NCBI GenBank assembly: GCA_935421135.1
Contig: OW285196.1
Location: 13,575,001 to 13,639,000, forward strand
Direction: 5' to 3'
Origin: Bugulina stolonifera
Lineage: Eukaryota; Bryozoa; Gymnolaemata; Cheilostomatida; Bugulidae
Length of the DNA stretch: 64,000 nucleotides
A model generated the notes under the pieces. It was not told where the DNA came from, did no database searches, and saw only the letters and a list, made by a program, of their open reading frames with translations. The position numbers and the translations under genes were made by a program. Below, in pieces: positions 34,601-45,157 of this stretch. How positions within the stretch are numbered: the first letter of the stretch is position 1; each line of letters begins with the position of its first letter.

Positions 34601-36615
34601 ATGTGAGCAATATAGGTACACCATAAAAGGTTAGAACATAGAATCGCCAAAGAGTAAGATTACATACAGCTTTAAACATACTCAAATGTTAGAAAGATTT
34701 CTGCTAGCTGCAACATACATGTACACCACCAGTAGATTACCTGTTACACAAAGAAATGTTTGTTGCTTCTTTTTCTTAGTCTCTTTGGTTTTAGAAACAC
34801 AAATACAGCTAACTAATCTTTCATGGGTAAACAACTCCTTCTGTATGTTCTCTCTTGCCTTAGATAAGTCAACCTGCTCAGGTGCATTCGACGTGGTCTT
34901 GGAAAGTTTTCGATTTCCAGGCGTCCCTATAAATAATTAAGAGTCCATCCATAATATGACGCAACTAGTACCAATGTGACTTTTTAAAAAGATAAACAAA
35001 AGCTAAAACCAATGATGAGCAATGGGTTTCGGTATCAGCGGCGATGTTCTTGTGATTGGGAACAGGATCTACATTTAGATGCTACATTCGTTGCATTCGA
35101 AGCTGAGACACTGCCACCACCGACATTTACGCATACTACAAGCATTCTATTGCATTGCGCAATTGTGTCTTATTGATTATGCACCAGTAGTTCCTTTTAT
35201 CTAACATGGCATGCACCATAATCATTGTAGTTTATGCTTTAAGACTGATTTCCTCATCATTATACCTCGAACCCTTTGTGAATCTGTGTCTGTCACTACT
35301 GTTAGCCAGTAGTTTACAAGCACTATCTGAACTTGGATTCCTTGGTACAGCCCTATAATTTGTCCAGGACTGCAACTAGGGCCCAACACAGAACACCCTC
35401 TCAGCATTGAGGCCACTTCTGCTACACTGTGCTGAGTCAGCAGTCCATCTCGACCTATAGCTCTCATAGCCTAGTAAATTGAGTCGTGCTCATGCAGCCT
35501 GGTTCGAGCTCTACTTCTAGTGTCAATTCTTGTCGCAGGTGGACTTCTCCCCACACCCTGGACTGAGCACAGATTTTGTCCTCTTTCCTCAGCATGTGCC
35601 TTGCTGTCCTGGCTAGTCCCTAAGGACTTTAGGTTATTTTCTGCCTGGTTGACCTTGTTTCCTCTCTCCAATGCTCTGCCCTCAACCCCCACTACCCAGC
35701 CAGACACAACAGAACAGTACACATTTCATCAACCATCAGAATACAATATTTGCTATAAAAATCGTGATTAATAATATCAAATTAATCAACCATAATATCA
35801 TTGCATATTGTAATGATATAATTATAATCAGCTGTAGGCTACATTAAAAATCGGAGCTGTGTCAGAAGAGAAGAGACTAACACTTACACTAACTTGGAAA
35901 TAACAAGAATAGTTATAGTATTGTTGTGGATTTTTTCCTGGGAGCAATGTGGTCTTGAACCGCCAAACTCCGGCACTGCGCCTAGCGTGTGTCTGAGGCC
36001 GCTACCATCACGGCCATCTCGGCAACCCCAAAAAAGGAAGCTTCAACGACCGCATGTATAGTGGCAATCAGCCCACACACACGGCTGGACAGTTCCACCA
36101 CATTCTCCCCACCACAACGAGCCATGGGTCTTTCAGCATCCCAGCTGCCATCAATGTTCTGTTGTGGACTTTTTCCTGAGAGCAATGTGGTGGAACTGTC
36201 CAGTCGTGTGTGTGGGCTGATTGCCGCTATACATGCGGTAGTTGAAGCTTCCTTTTTTAGGGTTGCCGAGATGGCCGTGATGGTAGCGGCTTCAGACACA
36301 TGCTAGCCGCAGTGCCAGAGATTGGTGGCTCAAGACCACATTGCTCCCAGGAAAAAATCCACAACATTCACATTGAGTGCAAAGCAGATGAGGTAGTGAT
36401 AGTCAATAAAATACTGCACGATTATGATAGTAACAGTTTTCAAGGCATAAAATTCCAGAAACTATAACTATTAACAAATAACCAAGCTAACTAACACCTT
36501 AGCCTATTATTCTGCAAATAGAGCATTATATTATATAAAATAACATAGGATATTAAATTATATTTACAAGGAAATTGTACAAACCGGAAATGTTCTTCAA
36601 CACCGAGGCCGCCAT
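19603..36615 (-). CDS. EXOC1: Exocyst complex component 1 (Sec3), complete
   Basis: EXOC1 is the exocyst subunit that binds PI(4,5)P2 and tethers secretory vesicles at the plasma membrane. I joined 23 coding exons in phase, giving 880 aa against about 894 in human. Exons, 5' to 3': 36615-36585, 34926-34741, 34587-34459, 34091-33970, 33806-33743, 33450-33248, 32615-32490, 32172-32071, 31718-31586, 31171-31062, 30456-30442, 29894-29751, 29347-29141, 26344-26264, 26105-26080, 24354-24250, 23444-23318, 22853-22770, 21687-21513, 21301-21177, 20491-20369, 20192-20121, 19755-19603. The N-terminal third holds the PH-like Sec3 lipid-binding region ([18 protein letters not shown]). The middle is coiled coil. 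The Sec3_C part includes [44 protein letters not shown] and the ending FSDIAQMH. Exon 11 is only 15 nt. Family assignment is secure by conserved blocks along the whole length. Exon edges are my reading of GT/AG sites. Confidence 0.96.
19968..20120 (-). repeat. 15-bp minisatellite starting at the EXOC1 exon 22 donor
   Basis: In gene orientation the exon ends CTGCTACAG and the intron opens GTATGTAGGTCAAACT. The 15-bp block TATGTAGGTCAAACT is then repeated about ten times with small changes (TATCTAGG, TGTGTAGG). The array therefore begins at the functional 5' splice site itself. Open frames on both strands here come from a stop-free 15-bp period and are not genes. Confidence 0.92.
20600..20760 (+). 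repeat. Dispersed repeat copy 1 (about 150 bp) in an EXOC1 intron
   Basis: Contains TTTACTGGCCCACTCCTGTC, then GGCCTGGGCCAAAATC, and ends AAGCAAGCAAAATCCCAGG. The same blocks in the same order recur at 24,415-24,530 (direct) and 24,740-24,870 (inverted). It is probably a short non-autonomous element. Confidence 0.7.
22203..22785 (-). repeat. 20-bp array duplicating the EXOC1 exon 18 5' splice site (28 units)
   Basis: In gene orientation exon 18 ends ACATTTGAG followed by GTAAGTACTGTAC. The 20-bp unit GTAAGTACTGTACATTTGAG, or its TTGAG variant, is repeated 28 times towards the next exon. Most units therefore carry the consensus donor GAG|GTAAGT or GAG|GTAAGC. A few are damaged (for example GAGGTAATG and GAGGCAAG forms). 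The 20-bp period is not a multiple of three, so choice of donor would change the reading frame. Forward-strand open frames across this stretch are artefacts of the repeat. Confidence 0.95.
23470..23730. repeat. Minisatellite of about 32 bp beside the EXOC1 exon 17 acceptor
   Basis: The core CCAATGATATTACAGGTAAT followed by TGAACAAAC is repeated about eight times with variants (ATATAACTGG, ATACAACTGG). The array lies in intron 16 and ends about 25 bp before the exon 17 acceptor in gene orientation. Confidence 0.88.
23729..24200 (+). repeat. 264-bp tandem duplication in EXOC1 intron 16
   Basis: The segment starting ATCACACCATGTTTCTTGGA at about 23,734 recurs at about 23,998 with few differences, and each copy ends in AACGGCCCATAAATACCC. 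The copies include part of the neighbouring minisatellite of about 32 bp, so the two structures share an origin. Confidence 0.85.
24415..24870. repeat. Dispersed repeat copies 2 and 3 in inverted orientation
   Basis: 24,415-24,530 matches the repeat at 20,600-20,760 directly (TTTTACTGCCCACTTTTGTC). 24,740-24,870 matches it in reverse (GTTTTGCTTAGTCAGTGGAG, TTTTGGCCCAGGCTAGTGTG). Copies 2 and 3 form a loose inverted pair within EXOC1 intron 15. Confidence 0.65.
25640..25830 (+). repeat. Imperfect purine-rich repeat of about 24 bp in an EXOC1 intron
   Basis: Variants of AGGAAGTAGGGRTGGACA are repeated about seven times with substantial divergence. The minus-strand frame over this stretch, rich in Leu/Ser/Pro/Thr, comes from the repeat. 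Confidence 0.7.
26358..28890. repeat. 46-bp satellite-like array, about 55 units, in EXOC1 intron 13
   Basis: The unit of 46 bp reads as ACACAGTAGAYATAGTAARTACAG, split here as ACACAGTAGAYATA and GTAARTACAG, then a GTACAG or CTATAG block, then AGTATGACTATATATA. Two alternating variants (GGTACAG and GCTATAG/GCTACAG) and blocks repeated in the same order suggest higher-order expansion. The array begins about 13 bp from the exon 14 acceptor and fills almost all of the intron up to about 250 bp from exon 13. There is no coding potential and no spacer sequence. Confidence 0.95.
31274..31338. repeat. TAATA/TAATG pentanucleotide microsatellite
   Basis: Runs of TAATG followed by TAATA, about 13 units, in an EXOC1 intron. 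Confidence 0.9.
33118..33160. repeat. Short hairpin element in EXOC1 intron 6
   Basis: GGAGTTATCCC is paired with GGGATAATAACTT across about 20 bases. It belongs to the same family of short hairpins with GTTATC/GTTGTC termini seen elsewhere in the window. Confidence 0.6.
35923..36368. repeat. GC-richer foldback element of about 445 bp in EXOC1 intron 1
   Basis: The termini GTGGATTTTTTCCTGGGAGC and its complement (about 36,335-36,366) begin long arms that pair through CGGCCATCTCGGCAACC and GTGTGTGGGCTGATTGCC. The arms match closely, while one arm carries about 60 extra bases that include a partial internal copy of the terminus near 36,160. Two mirror-image 105-codon frames exist only because of the palindrome. 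The base composition stands out from the AT-rich intron, so I read it as an inserted foldback element. Confidence 0.85.
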
Positions 36616-37568
36616 GATGTGTAGAGGCAACAGTTGTACTACACAATTGGGAGCAATTACATTAAAATTTTAATCTAAATGTTCTTTATATAATAACTTT
36701 TTGTTAACTGTTGTTTTGTAATTGCCTACTTTGTATTTTGTTGTAAACTGCAATTTCTACTTATTATATTCTCTCATAGGATTTAAGTTATTGCGCACAC
36801 TATAAAACCCAGAAACAAATCGTAATATTCCGCTAAATTTTAGCCAGTTTACGAGGCACAATATGATTCAATATCCGCCAGGTTTCTCGGCAACCAAGGT
36901 CATTGAAATATTGTTCAGCAATGCCAAAATAATACAGTATTAGATTCATGTGTTTGACAATTCAGTGTTATGTGTTGACCAAGGTTTTGCATAGTGCTGG
37001 TCAAAAGTCTTTGGCTTTCATTTCAGACTTTAGTACCCTGTTCAAATGGTATACCAATATCCAAATGCTGACTCTTTCCTTCTCCACCTTACAGGTTTAG
37101 ATTTAGATTAAGATTAGTTCTTATTAAAAATTATATAATAATAATTATTATATTTATTATGTTATAATTATTAATTTATTTTAATTTGTGCTCAATGTGG
37201 TAGTAGTACTATACATTTGACATGTTATGTAGTTAATGTAATTGGTAATTTTAAATAAACTTGTGAGTTCTTTTTAAAGATTGGCTAATTTAAAACCTGA
37301 TCATATGATGTTCTTTGATAAATGGGTAGTAAAGTGCTACAGCACACACTTGCCATTAGGCCTACAGATGTGCTGGTAGACTGTGGAGCCATAATATAGT
37401 ATAAGTATGTGATAAGTTTTAAAATCCTTTACTCGTAGCAAATATTTGTTTTGATACATTTTTAAGGCTGTCTTGCATTTTTGCCAATTCTAGACCCCCA
37501 TGACAAAAGTACATATGCCGGAAGGAATTCCAGTACAGGGAATGTATCTACTTGTTTTGTAGTGAACC
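36616..37568. promoter_or_regulatory. Divergent intergenic region, probable shared promoter
   Basis: The EXOC1 start codon (minus strand, 36,615) and the start of the next gene (plus, 37,569) are 953 bp apart, head to head. I see no TATA-type promoter motif or long CpG block that I can defend, so assignment as a bidirectional promoter rests on geometry alone. Confidence 0.5.
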
Positions 37569-40275
37569 ATGAGTACAACACACTTACATCCCAATCCAGG
37601 CTATGGTGACTATGAATCGCGTTTGAGAGGTGTTGCTGCTGCTCCTGAATTACTCAGCTCCAAATACTATGCCGAGGACTCTAGTGCAAACCCTGCATCA
37701 AATGAATTATCCGCGATAAAGGACTGGTCAAAGAGGGTCTGGTCTGGTAGGGATAGATGCGAGACAACATATCAGTTTCAGTATCCTATGAAGATGTTGG
37801 ATGAACGCACTTCATCAGCACCGACAGAAAGGGAAAGAATTCACAAACCACACCCTCCAACGTATGTATCATATATGTGTATTTCTAACGGTTGATATCG
37901 AATATGTATATTTTTCTACTAATTTAATTAGATGCACTCGCTATTGTGTTATGTTATCAATCTTTGCATATTCACTTTTTAGATATTCTATAAAAGCTCA
38001 AAATTTAACATTATTGCATTTGAACACGAAGCCTGAATACCATTGTTTTATCTCTTCTCTTAGTTCTTTAATTCACACGTCTTTTAAATTTGGAATACCT
38101 CATTGTGTAGACACTGAGATCTAGCATGTGTGACTTGTAGACATTTCCTGACAAATAGATTACACTATGTACCCGGATATCATAATGCAGATGCTAGACT
38201 GGGAAAGTCACCATACCAGGTAATAGAAAACGGTTGGGAGGATGTTGCACCCACCCTGCTCAGTTGATGATCTAAGTTTTGAACTCAGTAAATATATAAT
38301 ATTGAAAATGGAAGTGACGAAGCAAACATGAAGCAGCTGAGTATTACAGAAGAGTAACCTCCATTTTTTGTAGCCGGATGCTGCTTGTGGAAATGGTGAG
38401 AGGTCATATAGAGCTGGTCTCAAATCGAAATATGACGGTGGGATATGTAACAGTGCAGTCCGTCCTTACGTTAGTAATAGTGCAGACTATGACATCACAA
38501 AGTGGAACAGAACTCTACCGCCTAATGACACATGGATGGCAGCTAGCACTTCTTCTAACGGTATTTATTTCCTATTTTTGGACAAGCTGCATGGTAGTCC
38601 ATATTAGGTTTAGTCAAATGCTACCTTTAAGTTAATTAATAGGGTGTATGTGAATAGTTGAAAATGTTCAAGGTAAAGTAAAAGCAAAGGTCACACAGAG
38701 TTTTTTTAGAGCTAGACAGGGTGTCATCACGTTGAACTGTCTTGGCAGTGTGAACATCTTTAGTCTTGCTTGATGTCTCACACAGCATTTATAATTTTCA
38801 CTGCTTTAATGCACATGTTAACCGCTATTATACATGTAGAACAGCCAAATACACCTATTTGTGTAACCCATATAACCCATTTTATTTATTAAAAGTATTA
38901 ACTTATTTGTCAATGTATGCACCCTGCCAGCACTAACGTACAGGCACATCCAGTGAGTTGTTTGATTGGTAGTTATGCTATTCTGTTTACTTGATGATTA
39001 CAGTGATGTATATCTGATCCCAGCAGAAATCCTGTCAAGCAATGATGCACTGGTCTATGTACACTACCCTGGCTTCACGCTCTTTGCACTGTGTATTGCT
39101 ATTTGTTGAACTACCCTGTTCCTTTTCCTTGCACTACTATTGCACTGACTTCTTACTGCACATGCACTGACCTCTTACTGCACTTGCACACTCTATAGGT
39201 AGACCTCACGGTCACATGCTGCTTAGATCACTTGATGATGCGATACAAGAGTCAGCACAGAAGCAAGCTGCCGATTTAGCTTCACACAATAGATATTTAC
39301 GTCTCGCAGGTCCTGAAGGTGTGTTCACAGTAGTAGATAGTCTAATTTCAACAATGTAGTTACATAAGTTTAGCGACACAGTTCTAATACTGCAACTACC
39401 AAGCCTCACGCAACTGTAAGACCAGTAAAAAGAATGTCAAGTTCAATTTTCTTTAATCAAAGTATCATTGTTGTCATTCAAATAATTTTCTTCAACTGCA
39501 ACTACTGTAATTTATCGCATCTATTTCATTTTCAGAGAATCTCACTGTTTTACAAAACTTGTAGACGCTGCGAAGATTCACAGAGCATTAGATGCAGTCC
39601 ACAGTATGGATAAAATACCTAATATGATGATACCCCATCAATCGTCCGGTAGTATTGGCTCGAGGAAGCAGACGGATAAAGCCAAGGTTCAAGGAAACCC
39701 GAATAAGCCTCTGTACAGGTAGACACTACGTTATAGTGCACCTTAACTTAGCATTATATCATACTGTATACAGTATACTTGTATACTGTATGATATATTT
39801 ACTCCCCAGCTTTATTTGCATATCATGGGAGCCATTTTCATGGAGTTATCTCCTTCTTTAGTGCTTTGTACTACTCACCAGGGATCGTAGCCCCATGCGG
39901 ATGATGTTCATGATCCAAAATAATATATACTAGATTTGCTAATATTGCTACACAATGTTATGTGGTAGCATGGAATTCGACATGCTGACTACTTTATAAC
40001 AGGTAAAGGCCATTACCATTCCTGTCATCCATGCTGGGACGATCTTCTCTTCTCACAGTGCTTATTATATGCAGTAAATACAGGATACATAGTTGCTAGT
40101 TATTATTACTATTTTCAGGTTCCCTAGACCAAGAGGAGACTTCCTAATTCACCCTGTTTGGCCTCCCAGTATCTGGCATCACAGAATCCCAGGCTTTAGA
40201 CCAGATCCCCCAGCCAATGGTATACTAAGCGCATACGAAAAGCATCAGCAAGCAAGACTTAGCGGAGTATACTAA
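37569..40275 (+). CDS. Six-exon gene, 274-aa protein of unknown function
   Basis: Exons 37569-37861, 38141-38219, 38374-38395, 39199-39318, 39565-39718 and 40119-40275 join in phase with GT/AG borders to give 274 aa. The third exon is a 22-nt microexon, and it is needed to restore the frame (reading ACGN/GRPHGHMLLRSLDD). The protein is hydrophilic and rich in Tyr, Pro, His and Arg, with blocks NRLHYVPGYHNADARLG and PRGDFLIHPVWPPSIWHH. It has no signal peptide or membrane segment. Such short, Pro/Tyr/His-rich proteins occur among ciliary and sperm microtubule-associated proteins, but this is only a resemblance and I name no family. Exon 5 could instead start at 39,536, but that choice meets a stop. 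An AATAAA lies about 515 bases after the stop. Confidence 0.75.
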
Positions 40276-42235
40276 GACCCTGGTACCTTGTTGAGTGGAA
40301 TCGTCTTCTCTCTGGTACAACTTTCACAGCTCAGATTAGCTATTGTAAAACTTTCTGTTATAGTATGGACCTACCAGTTTTTTATGCAGTAGCTAATGTT
40401 ATAGTTGTATGTGTAACATACTAACATAGGTAGGCATGAGGTACTACACTTACTCCCTGTCATTAGTGTGAGTTCTAAGCCCACACAAGAATTTGTAGAT
40501 AGGTTGGAAACTGTGTGCACCTCTAAAATCAACCATTGACATGGAACCTGGCTATCTCAATTTTAGCTGATTTTAGTGGTGGTGCAGTATAGCTTTGTCT
40601 GCTGTATGAGGGAAAACTCATTCTATATAATATCATGTGATGTGTAATAGGTAACAATCTCCAGTATTTGTGCAGTGATTTTGCTAACATAGATATATTT
40701 CTACATTTCAATGTCATCTATGACACATATATTTTCCTACAACTTCTTCCAATTTTGATCGTTTTTTAATATCCATGATTTTATGTTAATAATAAATTAT
40801 TTTTTAAGTAGCTATATTGTATATCTACATGTACATGTATATACCTACTAATAGCCACATCCATGTCGGGTGGTATGTGCTTTCCTAGAGTACCTGTCCA
40901 TGTTTTATACTATACTCATTGCACATATTCTAATGTACCTCTGCAATTCAAGCACAAGTAATAGTATTGTTATAATTGGTATTTGATGTTTTCATATTAA
41001 TGCATTGATTGCACAATTTTTCGTTTTTGCAAAATCTGAACTTGGTCTAATACAACTGTTTTCATCAAACTCAAAACCCCTGTTAGGTTTCATTGTGGTA
41101 TAGGAATACTAGTAATAGTATAGCACACCATAGCATAGTACATATTGTACAATTGTATAGTAATAATATAGATACTACACAGTATATTATGGGATATATA
41201 TGTACATGTACTCATTTGATGCCGGATGAGACATTGCTCTCTAGACAATCCATGCAAATAGTGAGCACCTCTATGAAGTTATTGGAACCTACTCAGTACA
41301 GTTTTAATTGTACCAAGCAGGAACTATGGAATCATGGATCTATCATCTATACTATGGATCGTTTTTCATAAACCATTTTAATAGCATCAACAGTGTGCAG
41401 CAGCATAGCTGGCACCACTGCTAACACACAGTTAAAAGCTGAAATATATATATCAAGAACATGAATGGATAGGTCACTCATTTGTATAGCTAGACAAATG
41501 AGCACTAGTAGACTATTGATCATTTTAGAAGTTGTCCTCTCTCAATCTATCTACTTCTCAAGGAAGGTAAATCGAGAGAGGACAAATTCTAATTATGATT
41601 AACTGCTTCTTCGTTTATTAGAATATCAGAAAAACATGTGTGCCCTTCGTTGAATCGGCAGATAACTATCCAAGGCATTTTACCGGTGGTTAAGCGTCTG
41701 CGATGTGGGTCGTTGCACGCAGGTCAAGGACTTCAGGTCGGAGGTAAATAATCGTTTTCTAGGTATGCACATTGACATGCAGAATCAAGACCACTATTTG
41801 GCCTATAAAATAAACCAGTCAACACCACAGTAGCGCACAATATTATGCGTTGCGATAGGTAGTTTATGTCTCGGTTTCTGACTGTTGAAAGCGAAACCCG
41901 CCTCACATTGCTTCTTGTTAAACAGGGGCCTTACTCCAGTGACTAACCAGCTGTTCTGGTCCGACCTACTGTTACTGTAGCTGTTACTTACTCTTGCTCT
42001 TCTGAACCATCCAACTCACATTTAACGTGCATCGGCCACCCACATATGTAATTATGCACTGATATACTTCATCATGATCGTCTTAGAGAAATAAAAGTAG
42101 CAATGTGGCCTGCATTGTTTCTTGTTTTCATAGATTATCTCCCAAAGAAATTGGACTGTGACTATCACTATGACTAGCCGATACTATTCAATTCAATGGT
42201 CACTATGACTATTTGTTGATGGCAAACTTACATGA
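40276..42235. other. Intergenic, one hairpin element, otherwise nothing recognised
   Basis: AT-rich to about 41,500, then a short hairpin element (41,527-41,590) and GC-richer anonymous sequence leading into a retroelement relic. No supportable exon. Confidence 0.5.
41527..41590. repeat. Short hairpin element, GTTGTCCTCTCTC family
   Basis: AGAAGTTGTCCTCTCTC (41,527-41,543) pairs with GAGAGAGGACAAATTCT (41,574-41,590). It is the best-preserved member of the family listed at 8096-8145. Confidence 0.8.
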
Positions 42236-42239
42236 GATT

Positions 42240-42740
42240 CGAAAAAAACTTGCAGGCATTAAGGAGCTGGGCTATTAGATGGGGGAACCAGAGCAAGATT
42301 ATTATTCTGTTTAACAACAAAGACATCACTCCAAATTATTCACTTGATAGACAATCACTGGACACTGTTGACAGAGTTTGATATCTCTAATCTGGGGTTG
42401 ATGATAAAAGCTGACATGAAGCGTACCGCACACATTCAGAGGAAACTGATGGTCGCAGAATAGCAACTCGGGATGATAACGAGTGCACTTTTCTGGGCCC
42501 CTAACATCGCTAAATTAAAATTGCTGGTCTACAGAATCCTTTGTTCCTCACATCTGGAGTAGGCCTATGCAGCTGCTGCCTGGGATTTTAGCTGCAAACG
42601 AAATATCTCAATTAGGCCTAGTGAGCTTCCTATGGTGAGATTAACAACAAGCTACTTACTACAATGGTCAACATATCCCAAGCTTGTGGACTGCCTGCCG
42701 CATTCCATACAAACTGTTCTTTATTCCACAACAGCTTCCT
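42240..42740 (+). pseudogene. Decayed non-LTR retrotransposon reverse transcriptase, C-terminal part
   Basis: The blocks LRSWAIRWGNQSK, LGLMIKADMKRTAHI, NIAKLKLLVYRILCSSHLE and AYAAAAWDF appear in order on the plus strand. They match the region after the YADD palm in Jockey/CR1-type elements (L..WA..WGM, YLGV......HI, K...Y..L.R..LEYA..VWD). Frame changes and stops break it. There are no catalytic residues and no complete ends. Confidence 0.7.
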
Positions 42741-43685
42741 GCCGAGAACCATTCGGGATTTTAAGGGAGATAAGACATGATTCTGCCACACGCTCCCAAC
42801 AATACTGACATCATTAAAGTAGGGCTGTCACAGGGCCTGTGCTGAGGTCACTACAGCATATAAACTGTAATCTAGCCAGATCTAGTAGAAGTTAGCAAAA
42901 AGGTTCATACCAAAGTTTTTCCCAAATGAGGTACTTCCCTTCCACTCTCCACTAGTTGTCTAACATAATGAGTCATCACAGTCATGAGTTGGAGATGATG
43001 ATGGTCATCATCAGGGATGAAGTGATTGTCATGCTACGTATCGATACCGATCCTTCAGCTAAGAACAACGCATATGCCATGAGTGAACAGCTGTCTGGCC
43101 TAGTGCTCAGTCCTGGAGAGACTATATTTAATTATTTAATAAATAAAATAATAAAGTGTAATAGTTGTAGTAGATTGATAGCTGGTATCATACTTGCCAA
43201 TAGTGTCCGTATTTTGTCAGGACACCTCCAGGTTTTTGTGTCAGTTCGTACTGATTTTACTAAAAGTTTTCTAGTCACAGTGAACTTGAAGGGTTTACCA
43301 GTATGAATATGCTACTTTAAAATTGTATCTATGCCATTCAAAAAATGAAGGGCGGTTTTACTGGGGCCAAAATACTACAAATTTATAGCCTATATCTAGG
43401 AACAAGCAAAAGTTATGACAGCTATTGTAAAATTCTTCACAGTTAATTAACATATGCATATTCAATGGTAAACTGTTTGGATTTTCTATACGTAAAGCTT
43501 GTCAGCTGATTCTCTCACCTGATTCTTAGCATCGCTGCATTGTATCAAACAATATTTGTTTCAATTGGTCATGGATTGCTATTAGACTGTCAGTTCTTTT
43601 GCTTTTGTCATTTTTTTATCTGTTACTAGTAGGCCTATATAAATCTCATATAGAAACGACACGTTCGGTTTTCATTTGTAGATAA

Positions 43686-44954
43686 ATGTCTGGGAATCCG
43701 AGACCTAAAGGTCGTGAATATAATCCGAAAGGAAATCTTGTGGGCACACAGGCATTCAGGGCTGTAAACATTGCCTTTGCTGCATATACTCTTATATCTG
43801 TGGGGCTAGGTTACTGGTATATGTAAGTTATACGCGCCATTATATAGTTACATAGGCCTACTAGATCTTGTGTCAGTGAATCAGGTTCAGGATATATGTT
43901 TGCTGGCAACTAACTGGTATCTACTGCCTTTAACATGGTCTGCTGCAGCCTTGGGGATATGATATGTGCACACACCAATATCTTCACTCTTTTTACATTG
44001 TTTGTTTCTATAGTTAGGGTCTATCTATTAGCCGTTCATTTATTACGGGTTGGTTTAGTTTAGGTTATCTATAATTATGTTCATATTACATGGCAGTTCA
44101 AATAAAAGTTACTAATGAGCAGTGAAGTGTATAGGCGCAATACACTCAGCATACCAGAGGCCTGCATTCTATCTGTCATAGACTATTTACTAAATTTATA
44201 GTTGTTAGTATCCAGTTCCAAAACTCATTCATTCGTTGTGTTGTAGAAATCATCGTCTTCCCAATAGCAGATTCTACAAGTGGATACAAAGTGACGAGAC
44301 TTTTAATAATAACGCAGAGTTGAAGGTGGGTTATGTACATATGTGAATCAGTTGTCTAATATGAAAATAACTGCATCCAGTAGTTAAAACTTTAGTCTGC
44401 TGTAGGAAATTGTTTCATGTGAGCAGGTGGATTGAACTCTCATGATTTTGTTTGCCAATTGTTTCATACTTTAGTGTATCCTTAGTAGATGGTACTGTAG
44501 TGTATCCTTAGTAGATGGTACTGTGGTGTATCCTTAGTAGATGGTACTGTGGTGTATTTTAGCACAGTCAAGCTGTTATAGAACAAATCCGTAAGACTAA
44601 GCGACTGGCAGAGGACCCCTACTATATGTATGAGAAAGCTAAGGAAGGAACAGCATCTCCTGACAAAAAGGTATTCCGTGCGTATGACTGTCTAGTTCAA
44701 TAAATTGGATACTGACCTAACTTAAGGTGGCCTCAGTTGATGGTCACACCAGTTCTATTTCATTTCATCACCGCTAATAGAGGATAAATTGGCTTCCCAA
44801 CTGTCACTCATGTTGGATAAATTCAGCGTTCCAATTTCTAACCAAAACAAGGCTTCCATTTTTTCTTTTATTTCTACACTAATTATACTTTTAATAATAC
44901 ATTTTTTTAAACTTTAATAATTTGCAACATTTATTCTAATTTCTTTTACAGTGA
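43686..44954 (+). CDS. Small single-pass membrane protein, 108 aa
   Basis: Four exons (43686-43822, 44247-44325, 44563-44670, 44952-44954) join in phase; the last contributes only the stop codon. The N terminus is basic (MSGNPRPKGREYNPKGN). A hydrophobic stretch follows at about residues 24-46 (AFAAYTLISVGLGYWY), then a charged tail with EQIRKTKRLAEDPYYMYEKA. This layout of short basic head, one membrane segment and helical charged tail is common in small mitochondrial and ER membrane proteins, but I do not recognise the family. The next gene (SLX4) starts 203 bp after the stop on the same strand, and AATAAA signals lie between (45,035; 45,080; 45,105). Confidence 0.8.
44474..44562 (+). repeat. 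26-bp tandem repeat ending in a splice acceptor
   Basis: GTGTATCCTTAGTAGATGG is the start of a 26-bp unit present at 44,474, 44,500 and 44,526. A fourth start at 44,552 reads GTGTATTTTAG and is the acceptor of exon 3 of the small membrane-protein gene. The array is thus made of near copies of the 3' splice-site region. Confidence 0.85.
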
Positions 44955-45157
44955 ACTGATACAAGGCGGATTAATCACTGCTCTATAAACTACTTGAATC
45001 AGACTGAATGAATAATTCACAAGGATGTGTAACAAATAAACCATAGATGTAGTCTGTGTGCTTGTAGTGGTTCTTAATTAATAAATTTATTTTATATCGT
45101 GTGTAATAAAAAAGCATTTTACACTTGACACTCTACTTTGACCTTGACATTATAAAA

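Noticed and set aside
35982..36306. A pair of mirror-image 105-codon frames
   Set aside because: Both arise from one palindrome; their near-identity is geometric and there are no splice or start signals that argue for coding.
42956..43306. 116-codon plus-strand frame
   Set aside because: No domain, no flanking exons; it lies just after a decayed retroelement and is probably chance.
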